A program made the translations under genes and the position numbers. From the NCBI GenBank assembly GCA_020740775.1, contig JAHEWK010000016.1:620001-684000 (forward strand): a DNA stretch of 64,000 nucleotides. The letters run 5' to 3'. The notes beneath the pieces were generated by a model. The model saw only the letters and a list, made by a program, of their open reading frames with translations. It searched no databases and had not been told where the DNA came from. This stretch comes from Ilyonectria destructans (taxonomy: Eukaryota; Ascomycota; Sordariomycetes; Hypocreales; Nectriaceae). Of this stretch, positions 32,425-44,301 are shown one piece after another (position 1 is the first letter of the stretch; each line of letters starts with the position of its first letter).

Positions 32425-33896
32425 TTATAGCTTGGAACTAGTCCTCTCTCCTAAAACCTCACTACTTCTATCAGGGTCACAAGCTGCTATACCATCTTTC
32501 AGACTCGGTGCTGTGCCTTTGTAGAATAACTTAACAAAGGACTTTGGCAGTCGATACTGACGAGCTATGATGCGGCCAGTTATGGCCATCGCGACTTCTT
32601 GGCGGCCAATGCCAGACTCAAGCAGGGACAGATTCCTGAGAGGCCAAAGGGGCCAAATAGACTGCTCATAGTCAGACATCATATCCCAGAGTCTTTCCGT
32701 CTTAAACTCGTCAAAGGTAAAGGAAGACCCGAGTATGACCAATAATTTGGCAAGGGCAGACTGCTTGTCCGACTTCCAGTGATCATGAGTCCAGACCAAT
32801 TCCGGACGCCCCCACCAGCTTCTTCGAAACTCAGATGCGGCTTGAATTATCGCCTCGATATTTTGTCCACCTTTGATGCCGGCAACAGCGTGAACGCAGC
32901 CACTGGACCCGCGAGCAACATGAACAATCAATCGATTCACGACCATGTCTACTGGCGTCTCATCGAGGGTAGCAGCACTTGGATCCGTGAGGGTTGTCGA
33001 GAATATGAATTTCGTTGGAGGGAGCGCCATCAAAGCTCCAAAGAATGTAGTCCCTGGACTCGAGCCTGGAATTTCATAAAATGGGTGCGGCCGAGACTCG
33101 GCCGGGCCGATACACGAGGGACGGAAAATGAGCACTTTCTTATCAAGCCCAGCTTCATGAAAGCGCCGCAAAATAAGTCTCTCCGACAAGTGCTTTCCGT
33201 AACTATAAGGGAAAGGGAATTCGACGGATTCGTATTCTGGAGTCGAACCTAACGTGTTGAGATCGGAAAGTTCGTCTTCTGCGGATCTGGAGGGATCATG
33301 ATGTATTTGGTTTATGTTTTCAGTAATGGTTGCATCAGATCCCTCCAAGCCCCCGTCGGTAGTCTGTCGAAGAAATGTGCTGGCATAAGCTGTTGAGATG
33401 TAGACGAATTGCGTCAATTTCACACAGCCAAGGGCCATCCCCGCCAGTGCTAGGGAAGGATTGACTACTTCCCGTCCAATTTCTGGCAGTGGTTTTTGGA
33501 GATTGATGGTAGAGGCACCGTGTATGAAAATGGACACGTTGTCATGAATCATCTTCACATCAGCCTGAGAGAGACCACCGGCAGGACGAGTAATGTCACC
33601 TTCCATGACAGTCAACTTCTCTGACATTCGGAGAGCATCCAGCATATCTGAGGGTAAAGTGTTGCCCCAGGTGTTCCACAAACGACTGTAACAAACGTTA
33701 GAAACTCGATTAGAATGACAGAGGGGTTATATAATCACCTCTCGCCTCCTCGAACAAGAGCATACACACGTTCAACTGGGGTGTCCAATATCAACCTACT
33801 TAAGTAGGCAGTCCCCAACATCCCGGTGGCACCAGTGAAAAATACATGGCGACCCTGGTAAAAGTCTCGGACGGAATCAACCGGCCTTTCCGACAT
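32425..33896 (-). CDS. Stand-alone thioester / fatty acyl-CoA reductase (NAD_binding_4)
   Basis: Predicted 472-aa NAD(P)H-dependent reductase, two exons (33896-33739 and 33685-32425). Exon 1 gives the Rossmann motif FFTGATGMLGTAYLSR (TGxxGxxG), missed if the first exon is ignored. Further extended-SDR signs: EGDITRP, NVSIFIHGAST, FVYISTAYAS, and the catalytic PYSYGKHLSERL (YxxxK). The C-terminal part lacks a clear FAR_C domain. It resembles the reductase (R) domain that ends NRPS/PKS lines or carboxylic acid reductases, and also fatty acyl-CoA reductases. It would reduce an acyl-thioester to aldehyde or alcohol. Neighbours: tail-to-tail hydrolase and, upstream, an MFS exporter. No PKS or NRPS lies in the window, so the acyl donor is unknown. 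Confidence 0.85.
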
Positions 33897-35265
33897 TGTT
33901 GGCGAATTGCTTTCTGGGTCATGGGACTAAGGCAAAAGATGTTTGTGTTCAAATATACAGCAGCAGTCCAGACGCTTTAAATATTCATGTGATAATACAG
34001 AGAGAAACTAGATGCAATGATTTCGTATGAGCTTCATTAAACGGGTTGTGTGACTTACAATCATCTGTTTGAATCAAGGTACTAATGATTGCCTCCTTAT
34101 AGCTGGCCACAGGCCCATAAGATCTAATTAAAAGGGATGGCTATTAGCAACTCATCCCGTACCAAGACACTGCACAAAGTTGGTGGGATGGAACGGCCCA
34201 GGCTCGGTCGAGACAATCTCTGATTCTGTTCAAAGGGGGATGTTTCAAGGAGATATCCCTCCCCTCGAAGCCGAACACCAAGACAAGGAGGACGTCTAAG
34301 AATTACCATCGATGGATAAGCAAACTGAGGCGCCGCCATCATATCAGCCTTGTCTTGCACTTAAGCGAAGCTATCCAGGAATGACGTAGGTGGTGCAAGA
34401 AGACATTATCTATTAAATGATCGATCGTGGATGGAGGCACGAAACCGTGTGCAGATCGAGTGAGATCCGAGACACATTGTTTACCCGGAGGAAGTATCTC
34501 AGATCGTATCTGTTTCCGTACATAACAGATCCATGGTTAATTAGCTTCATCGGGTCACAATAATTGGCCCGAGCTGGAATTTTGTGGTCTTGCTATGAGA
34601 TTAATGTTTTTTTTTTTTTTTTACAGTAGTCCCGTGATTCAAATCCAGTACCTAGTATAAGCTAATTTGTCGTTCTCCAGGGATTTAGGCGTCACTGTGA
34701 CTTCAATCCCGCAACTTTAGACTCCACAATCGTAGAAGCTTCTTGTAGCCGCGTCTTCACAGGTAGTCTTCCTCATTTATCGCAGAGAAATACGTGGCGA
34801 AATGGGATCCGCTGGTGTCGGTGATTTGACGGTTCAAGACTTTCATTGTGATTTGCTGTCATTGGAGTGTCATATAAAGCGCGCAACAGTGATTCAGATA
34901 ATAAAAGCCACCAAGGTGAAAGGGCCCGAGATCTCGGCCGATAATTTCCACCTCACCCACTTCACTATTATTGATCCACTTCTTCCCTTACTACCACCAG
35001 TCCGTTTCTCCTAGCACATTTATTAAGAAAGTAATGATGTCCGGAGCTCGGAATGGATGGTCAAGCTATTTGTCACTAACAGTGGATAGCTCAAGCAAAT
35101 GTCATTCATTACAAGGGCGAAATGCGACATGGATTCAGACAGCTGAGATGTCAACAATAGCTGCGCTATACAATCGATTCTGTACCCTTCAATTTCGCGG
35201 TTTTCTATCCATTCTACAACTGATTTGTGACCCTACGCTTCATCTGACCAAATCCAACAAACCCC
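33897..35265. other. Intergenic between reductase and MFS gene
   Basis: About 1.4 kb holding both divergent promoters. It includes a 16-T run at 34607-34622 and CATATAAAG near 34870 on the plus strand. An open frame at 34802-35014 is not domain-like. Confidence 0.45.
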
Positions 35266-37156
35266 ATGGAAGCTCCAATTCATGAAACGACCAATGGACA
35301 AGATGGAAGTGCTTCTAGCGTCCTCGCCGAAGGGCCGCTCAAATCTGAGATCAAGAGTGTGGATATCACTTCGCCTCGCATGATCTTGCTCTTCCTTGGG
35401 TAACGGCACCAACCCCCCATTCATCTCAGCTTTGCCAGGCCACTGACAAACGTATTACTTCCAGGATATACACTGGCCTCTTTCTGTCCATGATGGATGC
35501 GTCAATCGTTGCGTCATGTTTGCATACCATATCAGGCGACTTTCAGGCCTTTGGGTCCGTGAATTGGGTTGCGTTGGCGTACACCTTGGCCGAGTGTAGC
35601 TGTGGCAGTGTTTTTGGTCGGGTATCCGATATAATTGGCCGAAAGAATGCGTTCCTTGGGGCCAATGTCATATTTCTGGCATTTTCTTTGGGATGTGGTT
35701 TTTCCCAGAACTTGACCCAACTCATTGCGTTTCGTGCCATGCAAGGGCTTGGCGGTGCAGGTATGCGAAAGGCGAAGGATCAAATCATCTATCACCATAT
35801 ACCAACGCTAATATCACAGGTCTCTTCTCTATGGCTATGATAGCCATTCCAGAACTATGCCTGAAGCATCTTGATTATATGTTTGGGCTTGCAGGTGTCA
35901 CGATTGTTGGTGCAAGTTGCATAGGTCCAATTCTGGGCGGAGTGCTTACCCAATATACTTCTTGGAGATGGGTATTCTAGATAAAGTTAGAATCACCTTG
36001 TAAGTCGTGTCAAGAATGTTTCTAACTATATCAGTGGACCCATCTGTGCGACGTCAATAGGATTCTTGTCGTACCTTTGGCCGAACACACAGGATTTGAG
36101 ACCCATGACCCAACGCTCATGGAAGTCATTCGACTACACTGGGTCCATCTTATTCGTGGCCGCCTCTGTTCTTATCGTATCTGCATTCCAAAACGCCGGG
36201 ATTTCAACTACTTCTAGATTCTGGAGCAGTGCTCTGTTCGTTTGCCCTCTTGTTATCGGGTTGATCTGCACAGTAGCCCTCTTCGCATGGGAGTGTACGA
36301 TGGAACACCACTTAATGCCGATATTTCCGCCCTCCCTTTTGCGTAATCGATTCTACGCATCAGGATTATTAACCACACTCTTCATGGGCTTTCCACTTTT
36401 TATGCTCATATTCTCAGTCCCTCTCAGAGCTCAGCTCGTGAGCAGCAAAAGCCCATTACAAGCAGCAATCACCTTGCTGCCCATGCTTGGAGCAAGTGCT
36501 ATGGGCTGTGTTATAGCTGCAGCGGTCAACTCAAAGAGGGCATTCTTCTTCGAATCTATGCTCACTGGATCAGCGTCATCAGTGCTCGGTTGCGCACTTT
36601 TAACAACCATATACGATGCTGGCGACGATAAGAGACTACTTGGATATACTACAATAGTAGGACTAGGTATTGGGCTGTCAATCTCTGCTGCCACGGGTGT
36701 GGGAACGTACCAAGTGTTCCCCCGTGAATATGGTATGATTTAATTACTTCTAATTGTGTGGCTGTAATCTGCTAACCTTTGCTTGCAGCACCCGCGCAAG
36801 GAATATTGGGACAGGCAAGAGTTTTGGGGGGTAGTCTTGGGATATCTGCATTGACTGTCCTACTGCACTCGAGGATCGAAAAGTTGGTTCCAGGTCCCAT
36901 CTCTCCACACTTGTTAGCCATTTTTGGAGATGCAGAGGCAGACCTACCAGATCAGTTGCTCAATTTGAGACCAAAAGCATGTTCCGAGGCCTTCAAAGAT
37001 GGCATGCTGTTGTCGGCTGCCGTTTCGGGTGCAGCAGTTTTAACAGCGCTTCTCGGCTATCAGCGCAATCACCAAGATCCCAAGCAACAGCGACTGGACT
37101 TGGTGCGATCGGAGGCACTGGAGAGCCAAGCAGCAAAAGATGCAGGCGGTGAGTGA
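35266..37156 (+). CDS. MFS drug/metabolite exporter (DHA2-like) with one unresolved junction
   Basis: Predicted 14-TM-type exporter of about 555 aa. Exons 35266-35399, 35465-35760 and 35820-35971+, then 36015/36035-36732 and 36789-37156. Visible hallmarks: LFLSMMDASIVASCL (TM1), LAYTLAECSCGSVFGRVSDIIGRK (motif A), FRAMQGLGGAG, GASCIGPILGGVLTQYTSWRWVF (motif C), and GILGQARVLGGSLGIS late. The frame reads into TAG at 35978-35980 right after WRWVF. Using the good branch/acceptor at 36034 breaks the phase with any upstream GT. A 43-nt intron 35972-36014 (CAAG acceptor) restores a frame but replaces VF and lacks a clear branch site. So this is either a tightly spliced gene or a recent pseudogene. 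Neighbours suggest export of a small molecule. Confidence 0.6.
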
Positions 37157-38809
37157 GGGTGCCATAAAGATCGGCGAGAAATATGATAGAATCTGGATAG
37201 AGATATTGCATACCAAAATCTGGAGAGGCGAGGAGGCCATTGCCTTGCGATTATTTTCAGAGTATTCTTGTCAATTGAATCAGGATGAGGGCTCTCAAAT
37301 GAAACATATCGCAAGCGGTGCTAAACTCCGTCATAGCTGAACCCGATCTTAACAAACCTCGATGATACTTCTCCATTTGATCTGCTCCAAGGGTTCGGGT
37401 CTTGGTAGCGCCCACCCGCCAGGAAACGCCCCAAAGCTAGATGTTGGTGAACTTGTCTACCTCTGCCCCAAATGAAAGCTCACCGCGTGTTATTGGTTTG
37501 CAGATAGCACCACCGTGAAGCCTCCTCCCCGTCAACATCGCCATAGCAGTTGCTAGTACAGTGGCGTCGACCTTCTAGGGCCGGGACCGCTGCCGGTAAT
37601 GTCAGTGATTAGCGCAAAGTGTGTGCCATTAAGAAAACCTATATCATATAAGGACAGCAGAAAGCATATTCAATCTAACGACTCTCTTAATTTCCCAATC
37701 TGTCCATCAAGCAGAGATGCTAAGCTCAGATACCAGCACAGCAACGGTGAGACAATCAGTTCAAAACAGTTGAGAGATGAGCTTGACAACATCTACCGGC
37801 TGGAGCTGGCGTTCGTCATCAAACCAAAAATCTGCCTGACTACGTTGGGCAGCATAGCGTTCCATCTACCGCAGGTAATTGCCGTACCGCTCACAGAGTA
37901 CCTACCCACTTTCCTGATCGTCCCTGACAATTTAGTCAGGTCCCCTGTTGATAAATCTCTAGCCAGTTTCTACCCTCCAATCAGACCAAAGAGACTTCTA
38001 TGCTGTATAAAGCACATGGAAGGATTGTGAATTGGTACACATTATTCGGCTTCCAGTGTAGACAACGAGAGCAACAGCTAGACGGGAGCAGGTCACCGAT
38101 ACTAGCCTCAAATTATGGTGTGGCTAAGAAAAGGCCCGAATCTGGGGTGCCAAGGATACGGGAGCCAATAACTTTAAGCGTAAATCTACGAGCGGGACTG
38201 GCTTTCCCGCGAGATGATCCCGAGCTCGTCGCCTTCTACCCCGAGCCGCCCTGCGAGCTTACTTAGACGTCGAGCGGTTGGAGATTTGGGGAAGTCCTTG
38301 CTTCGACTAGACCATTTTGGAAATTTCGTCCGATGTATCGCCCAGCATGACTCGATGAACAGCAGATTTCGGGACTCAAACCCCGACGTCCGAGATCCCA
38401 GCGCGTGTGACTTTGCGGGGGCCGGGGTAATGCGGAGACATGGATGCGCTAAGAACGCCATGTATATAGATATAGACGCATCTGCAGCAAAGTTAGACCG
38501 AACGTGCCTCATTCAAACGCCACACTGAGACCGTTGAGGGTGTCCTGCCATCCAGGAGCTCCCCAGCTCGCGCGATGTTGACCCGAACGTCGCTGTCCAT
38601 TAGCCAGAAACGACACGCCGACGATGTAAGCTCGCAGGACTGGCCCGCGATGCCAAGGTTGTGGGGTATCCGGGGAACTATTGCGGAGGATATATCTAGA
38701 CCTTCTCCCCACAAATCTGTTTCCGAGAATCTAGATCAACTCACTCCAGTTCCAACGAGCTTCATCACCCGCAAGACGAGAAACAGTCCAGGGTGACACT
38801 GACGCCATC
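37157..38809. other. Intergenic, nothing recognised
   Basis: About 1.65 kb. A 143-codon frame at 37599-38030 has no domain, no signal peptide and average composition, so I do not call it. The last 300 bp should be the promoter of the fucose-permease-like gene. Confidence 0.45.
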
Positions 38810-40427
38810 ATGTTCAGCAAAAAGAGTCTTGTCGCCGACAACAATGTCGCCAGCGCGGTTCACATGACTGTTCGACAGTCTCTGCTGCCCAACTTGTCGG
38901 GTACGCTTCACCGAGTCAATCCACTCCAACCGCCACGATAAGAAGCTAACAGCTGCCTCACGCACAGTCACCATGCTCTTCTTCCTCTGGGGATTCGCCT
39001 ACGGTCTTCTCGATGTTCTCAACTCCCACTTCCAGTCGCTGCTGGAGATTAGTGGCTCCATGGCCTCGGGTCTGGCCGCCGCCTACTTCGGCGCTTACTT
39101 CATTTGCCCACCCACCCTCTCCGGCTGGCTGCTTCGAAGATTTGGATACCGCGTCACCTTTATTAGTGGTTAGGCTTGTCGACCGGGAACTATTGGGGTG
39201 ATTATTGACATTTCGGCAGGTCTCAGCATCCTCGCAGTCGGCTGCCTTCTCTTCTGGCCTTCCGGCTTGAAGAAGTCTTTCGGTGGCTTCTGCGGCTCGA
39301 TGTTTATTGTTGGATGTGGCTTGTAAGTTGATTTTCAGTCGAGACTGACAAAAACTAACAAATCAACCACAGGTCCACTCTCGAGACCGCTGCGAACCCC
39401 TTCCTCGCCATCTGCGGTCCCCCCAAATACTCCGAAGTCCGATTGAACCTCGCCCAGGGTGTCCAGGGCACCGGTTCCTTCGTAGCGCCACTCTTGGCCT
39501 CCCGAGTCTTCTTTGCAGACACGATCGATACCGAGGACTCTCTCAAGAACGTCCAATGGGTGTATCTCGGTGTTGCTGGCTTTGTCGCCTGCCTCATCGT
39601 CGTCTTCTTCTTCATCCCCATGCCTGAGATCACCGATGCCGACATGGCTCTGATGGAGGGCGAAATTGGCGAATACGACCCCGGCCCATTCCGCAAGCAG
39701 TACAACCTCTTCCTTGCTGTCTGGTCTCAGTTCTGCTACGTCGGCGCCCAAGTCGCCGTTGCCAACTACTTTATCAACTTTTGCATGGACCACGGCAAGA
39801 CCAAGGCCCAGGCTTCAGATCTCTTGGCTGTCTCGCAGGGACTTTACACTGCGAATCGATTTATTGCAGCTGGTCTGATGTTTATTCCTGCCTTCAAGCC
39901 CCGCCTCATCTTGGGAACTTATCTCGGCTTGTGTGCTGTGTTCATCACTGCAGCGATTCCCACCAAGGGGACCACGGCCATTGCCATGCTTATCCTGGTC
40001 TTCTGTGCTGAGTCTGCTTGCTTTGCTTGTATTTTTGCCACTGGTAAGTCATTCTATGCTTCTCACTCGTATCTATTCGGTATTCTAAAGCCATTTTTCA
40101 GGTCTTCGCGGTCTCGGTCGCCACACCAAGCGTGGCGGATCGTTCCTCGTCGCTGCAATCTCCGGTGCCACCGTTTTCACTCCCGCTACCGGGGCTCTCA
40201 TGGACGCCACAAACGCCTCGATTGCCATGGTTATTCCTCTTACCGGCTATATCTTGGCTTTTGTTTATCCCATCTACATTAATGTGTGGAACAAGGACCT
40301 CATGGATTCGCATCGTGCGACTGAGGTTGGAATCCAGCCCGACGAGCCCAAGGATATTGAGTTTATGAGTGCCACACACGATGAAGACACGCATCAGAGG
40401 AAGCAAACGGCTTCTCATGTTGAATGA
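38810..40427 (+). CDS. FucP-type MFS sugar transporter (L-fucose permease family)
   Basis: Predicted membrane transporter of 463 aa in five exons (38810-38900, 38968-39168, 39220-39322, 39373-40043, 40102-40427; 1,392 nt). TM1 is LFFLWGFAYGLLDVLNSHFQ, as in the fucose/glucose/galactose permease family (bacterial FucP, fungal homologues). Also visible: GAYFICPPTLSGWLLRRFGYR, GCGLSTLETAANPFLAICGPP, RLNLAQGVQGTGSFVAPLL and LGRHTKRGGSFLVAAISGA, all at family positions. The last intron interrupts the FATGLRGLGRHTKR loop. The C-terminal tail is cytosolic, Asp/His/Glu-rich. Likely a proton-coupled importer of a neutral hexose or 6-deoxyhexose; the exact sugar is not certain. No metabolic partner is adjacent. 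Confidence 0.88.
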
Positions 40428-40762
40428 GTAGTGGTCATTTCAAGAGTACATAGGTATTTTGAGATGAGCGGCGTAATAGCAACTGTTAGTGAAGGTCTTA
40501 AACCGTTCACGCGAAGTATATGATGCAGGCAACAACGATGCCTACTTCTACCCAAATGTTTCCAGATTTTAGTGACTGGTCACCAAGGCAACAACATTTG
40601 TTAAGGAGATCTTTAAGACATGATATCAACTTGGGTCACCATCATCTCCTGGTAAAGTTTGCCACTTCAATTCAGTAAATAGATATATTATTGAAAAGTA
40701 AAAGAATCTGATCAGCGGCTCCCCGCCTCAGTCATCCGTGCAAACGCCACGTTGACACAACA
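40428..40762. other. Convergent 3' spacer
   Basis: 335 bp between the tail-to-tail transporter and secreted-protein genes. Nothing recognised. Confidence 0.5.
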
Positions 40763-41369
40763 TTAGCAAGTGAAGCCGCAATCCAAATCGATCTCCTCGT
40801 AGCTGGGCACCAGGCCAGCGCCACTGTTCCAGTTACCAACCTTGCAAACAAGAAGGTCTCCCTCGAAGTACTCGCTATTGGCTCCTCCACTGCGCCAAGC
40901 CCTGTCGCCGTATCGGAACTCGGCCTGCCGAATGTTAGTAGATGGCTCGAAAACACAACAACATGTTGACGGTTCGTAGACTTACAATATCTCCTGAGGT
41001 AGGGTTTCCAGAGGGGAAAATAGTAGCATACATCTTGTCAGGCATGCCTCCTTCTTGGGCCTCGATGAGGATGGAGCCCTGATCCTGCCAGACCTCGTCA
41101 TTCTGGAAGACCAAGTATCCACTAGCGTCGTAGATCTTGATCCAGCCAGATCGAGTGTCAGAGTCCAGCTTCCGGTGTCCGTGAACATGGACACCACACC
41201 AGCCACCAGCGAATCGCTTGTGGATGCTACCATCCGTAGAGGCCTGATCTTCGATAGGCTCAGGCCACGCCTGGATGATCTCACGAGGCTCCCTGGGAGT
41301 CACGGCCGGAGCACCCAAAGCCGCATGGGCCAGAGCGAGGGCAGAAGCGAAGATAGTAGAGGCGTGCAT
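40763..41369 (-). CDS. Small secreted protein ending in CGFTC
   Basis: Predicted 181-aa secreted protein, two exons (41369-40986 and 40924-40763) over a 61-nt intron with CTAAC branch. A signal peptide (MHASTIFASALALAHAALGA) is followed by a short pro-region ending in a Kex2-type HKR. The mature protein begins FAGGWCGVHVHGHRK and is Gly/Trp/Asp-rich and beta-like: GWIKIYDASGYLVFQND, then FRYGDRAW. It has four Cys and ends DCGFTC. A WCGVH...CGFTC layout is shared by a family of small secreted ascomycete proteins as I remember it. Function unknown, effector or antifungal role possible. I chose the ATG at 41369 because upstream in-frame codons would bury the signal peptide. Confidence 0.75.
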
Positions 41370-43128
41370 GGTGATGATTTGTTGTAGAGTCTCAAAGATG
41401 GAGAGTGATGCAGTGTGATAGGGTTGTCGAGGATTATTGCAAGACTGGGGGTGTGTGAGTTGAGGATGAAGAGGACATAATTCATTCAGCAGCGTCACGG
41501 AGTATTATACATCTCTTCTCACGAAACGCTGTTCAAAGCAATTCCAGCACCTGCATGAAAACATCGTGGACCTCCTGATCCAACCTCTTGATCCTTCGCC
41601 TTGTCGCGTTGTTGATGCAGTTACTTCGCCTCAAATCCTTCGTCGGGCCCGAGGCGCTGTACCTGATACCTGAGACTTCCATTAGCCTCAGCAAGCACTC
41701 CCAGGAGCTTGCATCCCACGGGCTGATGGTAGCCCTACGGCAGCTTCGCCCCGTCGCCAAGGCTCGGAAGCGAGTCAGCTAAGACTTACAAGCAACCCCC
41801 TGCAGCCTGTAAACCAATATTAAGAAGGTTAACACTTTCTCAATCCGTCGATTCGTCAAAAATACCAGCCCGCGACCACTAGGATCAGACCGTTTAACCT
41901 CAATTCAAGAGGCTCTGACGTGGTGGATCGTCAGGAGCGGCGACCAATTTAGCGTGCAATGCAAAACTGCGCTGCCACTCTGCCCCAGTTTTCGCATCGA
42001 CACATGGTGATCATCGCCTCCATCCAGGAGCAAGTTTATTATGTTTGGTTCGCTGCCGGTGATAATCGGTTCCCCCCAGGGGAGGTTTAGTCCGTTTCAT
42101 CCCACGAGTCGGCCCATTATGTTATGGACAGGTGGGCTTCCAGGCAACCAGATTCCAAGCGAATGTGCCAAGGCCATGTAATTTACCCAAGGCAATCCTT
42201 ATCCTGAATAAGATGTAAGTCATTCTGCCCCACAATCCTTTCATGGTCGGTAATAAGCCCCGATGGCAGTCTTTTTAGTCATTGGGGGAGGCAATCGTTT
42301 GACCCGCAGGGCTCCGAAAGATTGCTCACGGCGATCAAAAAACGGCGGGCTGCTTGGTGAATGCCTCGAATAGACAGCTGCATCTGCTCAGACACACAGG
42401 ATCGTTGTGCACTATAAACAGGGGCAGTGTTTGAACAGTCCATTTAGGGGCTTTTCGTTTTCCGAAATATGAAAATGGGTTTTCCGCGTACAATTTGCCC
42501 AAGAATCAAGCAGCCCCAGTCACCATGCGCTCTGTGCTTACCCTCGACTTGTTTTACTCAGCCACCCAAGTACAAGCACTAATCGAGTTTCCCATGGCCG
42601 CTGCACGATAATAAGGAATTATCATAGGATCGCAATTAAATGTTTGCTCTCTAATTAAAGATACTTAGTCTTTCGGCGTTACGCCGGTGCTTATTACTCT
42701 CTAGGGGTCTGTAGACTGAATGGTATGCGACATGGGTGGTTTCGCACCGACAATCCGACTTTATACAGCACATGTGTTTTGAGCCCTTGGTGGAAGTAGG
42801 GCTCCATGTGTTGAAGAACAAAACATCCTGGCCGACGAGTACTATACAACTTGGACAATGGTTTGCGAATGTGCAAATGGCTCCCCCAAGACTTTAACAA
42901 TCAAAATTGCCGACTTCACTCACGGCTACCCTGGAGCGATACGCCACACGAATGATTTTACTACTGGGACTCACATAAAACCAGGTTTATTACTGATTCT
43001 GGGTCCATATACCCCGATGTGCAATGTAATTCTCAACACTGATGGCACCCGAACAGTATATACACTATTATGTGCTTGGCCATTCTCGAGTATTCTTAAG
43101 TCGAAGAGTATTCTTGGCAAATAACTGA
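41370..43128. other. Intergenic, nothing recognised
   Basis: About 1.8 kb with no supportable gene. Short frames at 41533-41782 are overlapping on both strands and not domain-like. Confidence 0.45.
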
Positions 43129-43280
43129 TTAGTCATTCTCGAACATTCTTGTCGAGCTTGCTTAGTCATTCTCGATCGCTCTCTGGAACTAGAACTGGCG
43201 AGCAGTACCTGCACCGCTGGGGGTGCAGGACTGCTCGCCAACTAGAACTCTCACGCTTAGTCATTCTTGAACATTCTCCA
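43129..43280 (+). repeat. Degenerate short repeats, TTAGTCATTCTYGA type
   Basis: A phrase close to TTAGTCATTCTCGA recurs at about 43130, 43162 and 43257, in two cases followed by ACATTCT. Related ATTCTCGAGTATTCTT sequence lies at about 43081. A small degenerate minisatellite surrounding the palindrome. Confidence 0.6.
43187..43249. mobile_element. 43-bp palindrome flanked by 10-bp direct repeats
   Basis: A near-perfect hairpin at 43197-43239 has 18-bp arms (GGCGAGCAGT...CCTGCACC), one bulged A in the left arm and a 6-nt loop GCTGGG. It is bordered exactly by AACTAGAACT on the left (43187-43196) and right (43240-43249). The direct repeats look like a target-site duplication, so the hairpin appears to have been inserted. 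Too short to code for anything; it may be a non-autonomous mini-element. Confidence 0.6.
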
Positions 43281-43835
43281 ACACTGGAACTCAGAAGTAC
43301 TCTGAAAAGCCGTCCTTCTTAAATATCCCGCCAATTAGCCATTTCAATACCCTATAAATATGTCATTATATTTATATTTATAAATGGAATTGAGCTTAGA
43401 TGAAATAAAGTCTACAAATGTTGCAGGCAGCAACCGCACAACAAACGGATGCACTCGCAGGATTACAACAGCTTCCAACTAATTACGGTGAGCTGCGCAT
43501 AACGACCATTTGAGTTGTGGGATAGCAGCCACCACCCCGAGCAAAGCCACATCGAACAGTCCATCATTGGAGTTGGTTGGATTTGATTGTCGACTTGTGA
43601 GCTGACACGCTTTGTGGTCGGCCTCCCGCAGTGGCGGGCCTCCCTAGGCGGTGGGCCTCCTGTCCAGCCCGGTTTTGATGTTGTTTGGAATGAGTAAGAT
43701 TGGTGCATTGTTGATCATAAAACCGGGAATTCCGCAGTCTTGGACTTTCATGTCTTATTTTGAATCCTTTTCTGATACAAGCACTTCGGTGTCCAGATTC
43801 TTTTTGTCCATCAACTCGCTGCTCTGGCACCAAGA

Positions 43836-44301
43836 ATGAGCAAGAAGTTCTATGCTGTGGCCGTCGGCAAGGAGACTGGGGTTTTTGACACTTGGCCGTA
43901 AGTGATTATTCTCCGCATATATGGACCCAGAAGAGGCTAACGGGCTATGGAATACTAGAGAGGTGCAGGCTCTGGTTACCGGCTTCAAAGGCAATAAACA
44001 CAAATCATTTGCTACATACGACGAAGCACTTGCGTTCATTCAGCGTAACAGTTCCGAGCCCATAACCCCGGGTGAATTGTCAGCTCAAAATGAGCATATT
44101 CAGCCCACAGTGAACCAAAATGCCCCTAGGGCGCCTCGCAGAGGTGAAGACGTCAGGGATGAGGCTCAAAATACCCCGCGAGGGAGGAGAGGTCGGGTGC
44201 ATCCAAGGGAGAGAGATGCCAATAGACATTATAATTCTGTAGAGTCTATGCGAAATTTGGAGAGGCAACTGCAAGTCAGCTTACAAGTGAGCATCGTTTA
44301 A
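43836..44301 (+). CDS. RNase H1 N-terminal-domain (hybrid-binding, Cauli_VI-like) protein
   Basis: Predicted 134-aa protein in two exons (43836-43897, 43959-44301; intron 61 nt with GGCTAAC branch). Splicing yields the hybrid-binding fold signature: KKFYAVAVGKETGVFDTWPE followed by VQALVTGFKGNKHKSFATYDEALAFI. This domain binds RNA:DNA hybrids or dsRNA at the N-terminus of eukaryotic RNase H1 and in caulimovirus translation transactivators. Here no catalytic RNase H domain follows. Instead there is a hydrophilic, Arg-rich tail (APRRGEDVRDEA, RGRRGRVHPRERDANRHY) that could add nucleic-acid binding. It might be an orphan reader protein or a truncated gene; no further exon was found. Such single-domain proteins occur in fungi. 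Confidence 0.75.

Noticed and set aside
37599..38030. 143-codon open frame
   Set aside because: No domain or bias; in a long intergenic stretch where such a length is expected by chance.
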